A stretch of 33,098 nt of DNA from JAWLDV01 sp046537975 (GTDB lineage Bacteria; Desulfobacterota; Desulfobulbia; Desulfobulbales; SURF-16): positions 1 through 33,098 of the forward strand of contig JBKHJR010000026.1 of the NCBI GenBank assembly GCA_046537975.1, in the 5' to 3' direction. Made by a program: the position numbers and the translations under genes. Within the stretch, counting starts at the first letter, position 1. Each line of letters starts with the position of its first letter. The notes under the pieces were generated by a model that did no database searches, was not told the origin of the DNA, and worked only from the letters and a program-made list of their open reading frames with translations. Below, in pieces: positions 31,625 through 33,098 of the stretch.

Positions 31625-32350
31625 ATGCTGATTGATTATACAAGCATGTTATTTGATTTGCATGTTCACAGTCATCATTCGCCCTGCAGCCGTCTGCATC
31701 CTCAGGACATTCTCAATCATGCCCGGGATCTGGGACTCGACGGGGTTTGCATAACCGACCACCACAATACGACTGTCCACAGAGAAGTAAGGGAAGGCAT
31801 CCAGGGAAACGGCCTCTGCCTGATCTTGGGCATGGAATACACCACCCCGGAAGGAGACTTTCTTCTCTTCGGCCCCTTTGAAGATATACCGGCCGGACTC
31901 GCCGCCGGCCCTCTGTTAAAACATGTTCAGGATACCGGTGGAGCCGTGATTGCGGCTCACCCCTTCCGGCCTGGACGCCAAACCAATAAGGTCTTGATTA
32001 AAAAGGGAAAGTGCTGGATAGTGGAAGGGGTCAACGGTAGAAACACCCAGAGCCAGAACAGGAAAACAGGAAAATGGCGGCGTGAATACGGAGTCCGTCT
32101 GGTAGGCGGCAGCGACGCGCACTGCCTCGAGGAACTCGGCTCCGTGGCCACCAGGCTCACCATTCCGGTAACCTCCAAGGAAGAGTTTATCGAGGCCCTA
32201 CGAAACGGCAGCTTTCAGGAAGTCCGGCCTGATCCATTTCCCGGGAGACAGGAAATCAACCGGGATCAAGAAGCACCTTTAAGACACCGGACCGGCCAGC
32301 CAGTTCCAGGGCCCGTTTCCCGTGGTTCAGGTGATACTTTTCCTCGATAA
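31625..32350 (+). CDS. PHP-domain metal-dependent phosphoesterase
   Basis: The 241-residue protein carries the PHP metal ligands in order: DLHVHSHHS (11-19, H-x-H), ITDHHN, a Glu in GMEYTTPEGDF, AAHPFRP and GGSDAH. PHP proteins hydrolyse phosphomonoesters such as histidinol phosphate, nucleoside phosphates or 5' RNA ends; the substrate here is not evident. The core ends near residue 205 (EALRNGSFQEVRPD). The last 30 or so residues are low in pattern and are encoded in DNA that also codes, on the other strand, for the end of the dehydrogenase gene. Start: ATG 31625 or ATG 31646 (MLFDLHVH); neither has an SD. The second fits family N-termini slightly better. Confidence 0.85.
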   Translation: MLIDYTSMLFDLHVHSHHSPCSRLHPQDILNHARDLGLDGVCITDHHNTTVHREVREGIQGNGLCLILGMEYTTPEGDFLLFGPFEDIPAGLAAGPLLKHVQDTGGAVIAAHPFRPGRQTNKVLIKKGKCWIVEGVNGRNTQSQNRKTGKWRREYGVRLVGGSDAHCLEELGSVATRLTIPVTSKEEFIEALRNGSFQEVRPDPFPGRQEINRDQEAPLRHRTGQPVPGPVSRGSGDTFPR

Positions 32351-33098
32351 GGGGAGTGGGGTCCACCATCTTACCGGCCAATAGGCGCAAGGCCGGGGGA
32401 AAGGGGCCACATCTGGATCCTGTCAGCCTGATTTCATCCACCACCAGACTGGACAGATTCATCTGCCACTCATCCCGGTAGGTTGATTTAAGGACAATGG
32501 TACCAGCGGGCCTGACTGCCTGAGAGGCTAAAAAAAATCCTGAAGGGGTGCCGCTGGCTTCCACCACGACATCTGCCCAGGCCTTCTCCACCTCGCTTTC
32601 CTTAATCGGACAGGCTGATATCTCAGCAAGCAGGTCAGCCTGTTTTTGATGACGGACCACAGCAGCAACCTCGGCACCGGTCAGGACCAGGGTCCGGGCG
32701 ATAAGCTGGCCCAGCCGGCCGCTGCCGACTATGAGGACCTTATCCGAAGGCTTTATTTGCAGCTGCTCCTGAATCTGGAGAGATGCCGCCAGAGGCTCTA
32801 CAAAAACCGCCTCTTCATCAGAAACCGAATCCGGCACCTGATGAAGATTGGTGACGGGGAGGCTCAAGTACTCCCCGAAACAGCCCTGATGCCCCTTTAT
32901 CCCAGCCACTGTCCGATTCCGGCAGTGAGAGTACAACCCTTGCCGGCAAAAAGGGCAGGCAAAACAGGCACAGTTTATTTCTCCCACCACCCGGCAGCCG
33001 TTCAGGGAAGGTTGGCAAGGGGCCTTAACCACCTCTCCCACAAATTCATGACCGGGTATTCCGGTGAAAGGATAATAGCCCTTAACAAGCTCCAAATC
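32256..33098 (-). CDS. zinc-dependent alcohol dehydrogenase-like (MDR) protein, 5' end outside window
   Basis: The frame is open to the right edge, so the true start lies beyond the window; 280 codons plus stop are visible. Seen: GIPGHEFVGEV with the catalytic-zinc His-Glu, a structural zinc site CFACPFCRQGLYSHC (C-x2-C-x2-C-x7-C), EPLAASLQI, and the NAD(P)-binding glycine motif VLIVGSGRLGQL. The first catalytic Cys lies outside. MDR enzymes oxidise or reduce alcohols, polyols or threonine with NAD(P); the substrate is not readable. The last 95 bases overlap the convergent PHP gene. The C-terminus GRSGVLKVLLDPG is typical of the family, so the overlap most likely reflects an extended PHP frame. 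Confidence 0.88.
   Translation of the reverse strand, partial: DLELVKGYYPFTGIPGHEFVGEVVKAPCQPSLNGCRVVGEINCACFACPFCRQGLYSHCRNRTVAGIKGHQGCFGEYLSLPVTNLHQVPDSVSDEEAVFVEPLAASLQIQEQLQIKPSDKVLIVGSGRLGQLIARTLVLTGAEVAAVVRHQKQADLLAEISACPIKESEVEKAWADVVVEASGTPSGFFLASQAVRPAGTIVLKSTYRDEWQMNLSSLVVDEIRLTGSRCGPFPPALRLLAGKMVDPTPLIEEKYHLNHGKRALELAGRSGVLKVLLDPG

Overview
The window looks like chromosome of an anaerobic bacterium, most plausibly a Desulfobacterota-type (deltaproteobacterial) organism. The clues are a DsrC/TusE-family protein, a PAS-GAF-coiled coil-LuxR regulator of a kind common in that phylum, an archaeal-type phosphoglycerate mutase fragment and an N-type rotary ATPase operon, often found in marine, halophilic or alkaliphilic lineages. 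The assignment is inference from gene content only. I saw no rRNA, tRNA, CRISPR array or intact insertion sequence.

Layout. (1) 1-4089: a truncated phosphoglycerate mutase gene on the minus strand, a DsrC-like gene with an unusual C-terminus behind a possible structured leader, a PilZ protein, a shortened response-regulator receiver, and a catabolic-type acetolactate synthase. (2) 4153-5985 (minus): TreZ, the hydrolase that releases trehalose from maltooligosyl-trehalose. (3) 5986-6226: a divergent intergenic region filled by a nested 138-bp inverted repeat. (4) 6227-14550 (plus): a tight operon of a CPA2-type Na+/H+ antiporter, a CBS-pair protein and the nine genes of an N-ATPase in the characteristic order atpD-C-Q-R-B-E-F-A-G, without a separate delta gene. 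(5) 14551-25861 (minus): four co-oriented genes for trehalose and glucan metabolism, namely TreT-type trehalose synthase, a DUF5752-like protein with an internal duplication, a beta-phosphoglucomutase/trehalose-phosphatase/GH65 triple fusion, and a MalQ-TreY fusion. (6) 26153-29734 (plus), divergent from it: an alpha-glucan water dikinase fused to a xylose-isomerase-like TIM barrel. (7) 29969-33098: the PAS-GAF-LuxR regulator, a PHP-domain phosphoesterase, and the start-truncated end of a zinc alcohol dehydrogenase whose gene overlaps the PHP gene tail to tail.

How it fits together. The trehalose genes encode TreY and TreZ (glucan to trehalose), TreT (NDP-glucose plus glucose, reversible) and a polyenzyme that could dephosphorylate trehalose-6-phosphate, phosphorolyse a disaccharide and convert the beta-glucose-1-phosphate formed to glucose-6-phosphate. 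MalQ reshapes the maltodextrins. The dikinase would phosphorylate the storage glucan, as plants do to start starch breakdown. The ion-pumping ATPase and antiporter sit between treZ and its partner genes, so the region reads as a salt or energy-stress island coupling storage glucan, a compatible solute and ion homeostasis. The most unusual item is the glucan dikinase-TIM barrel fusion facing the MalQ-TreY gene across a shared promoter region.
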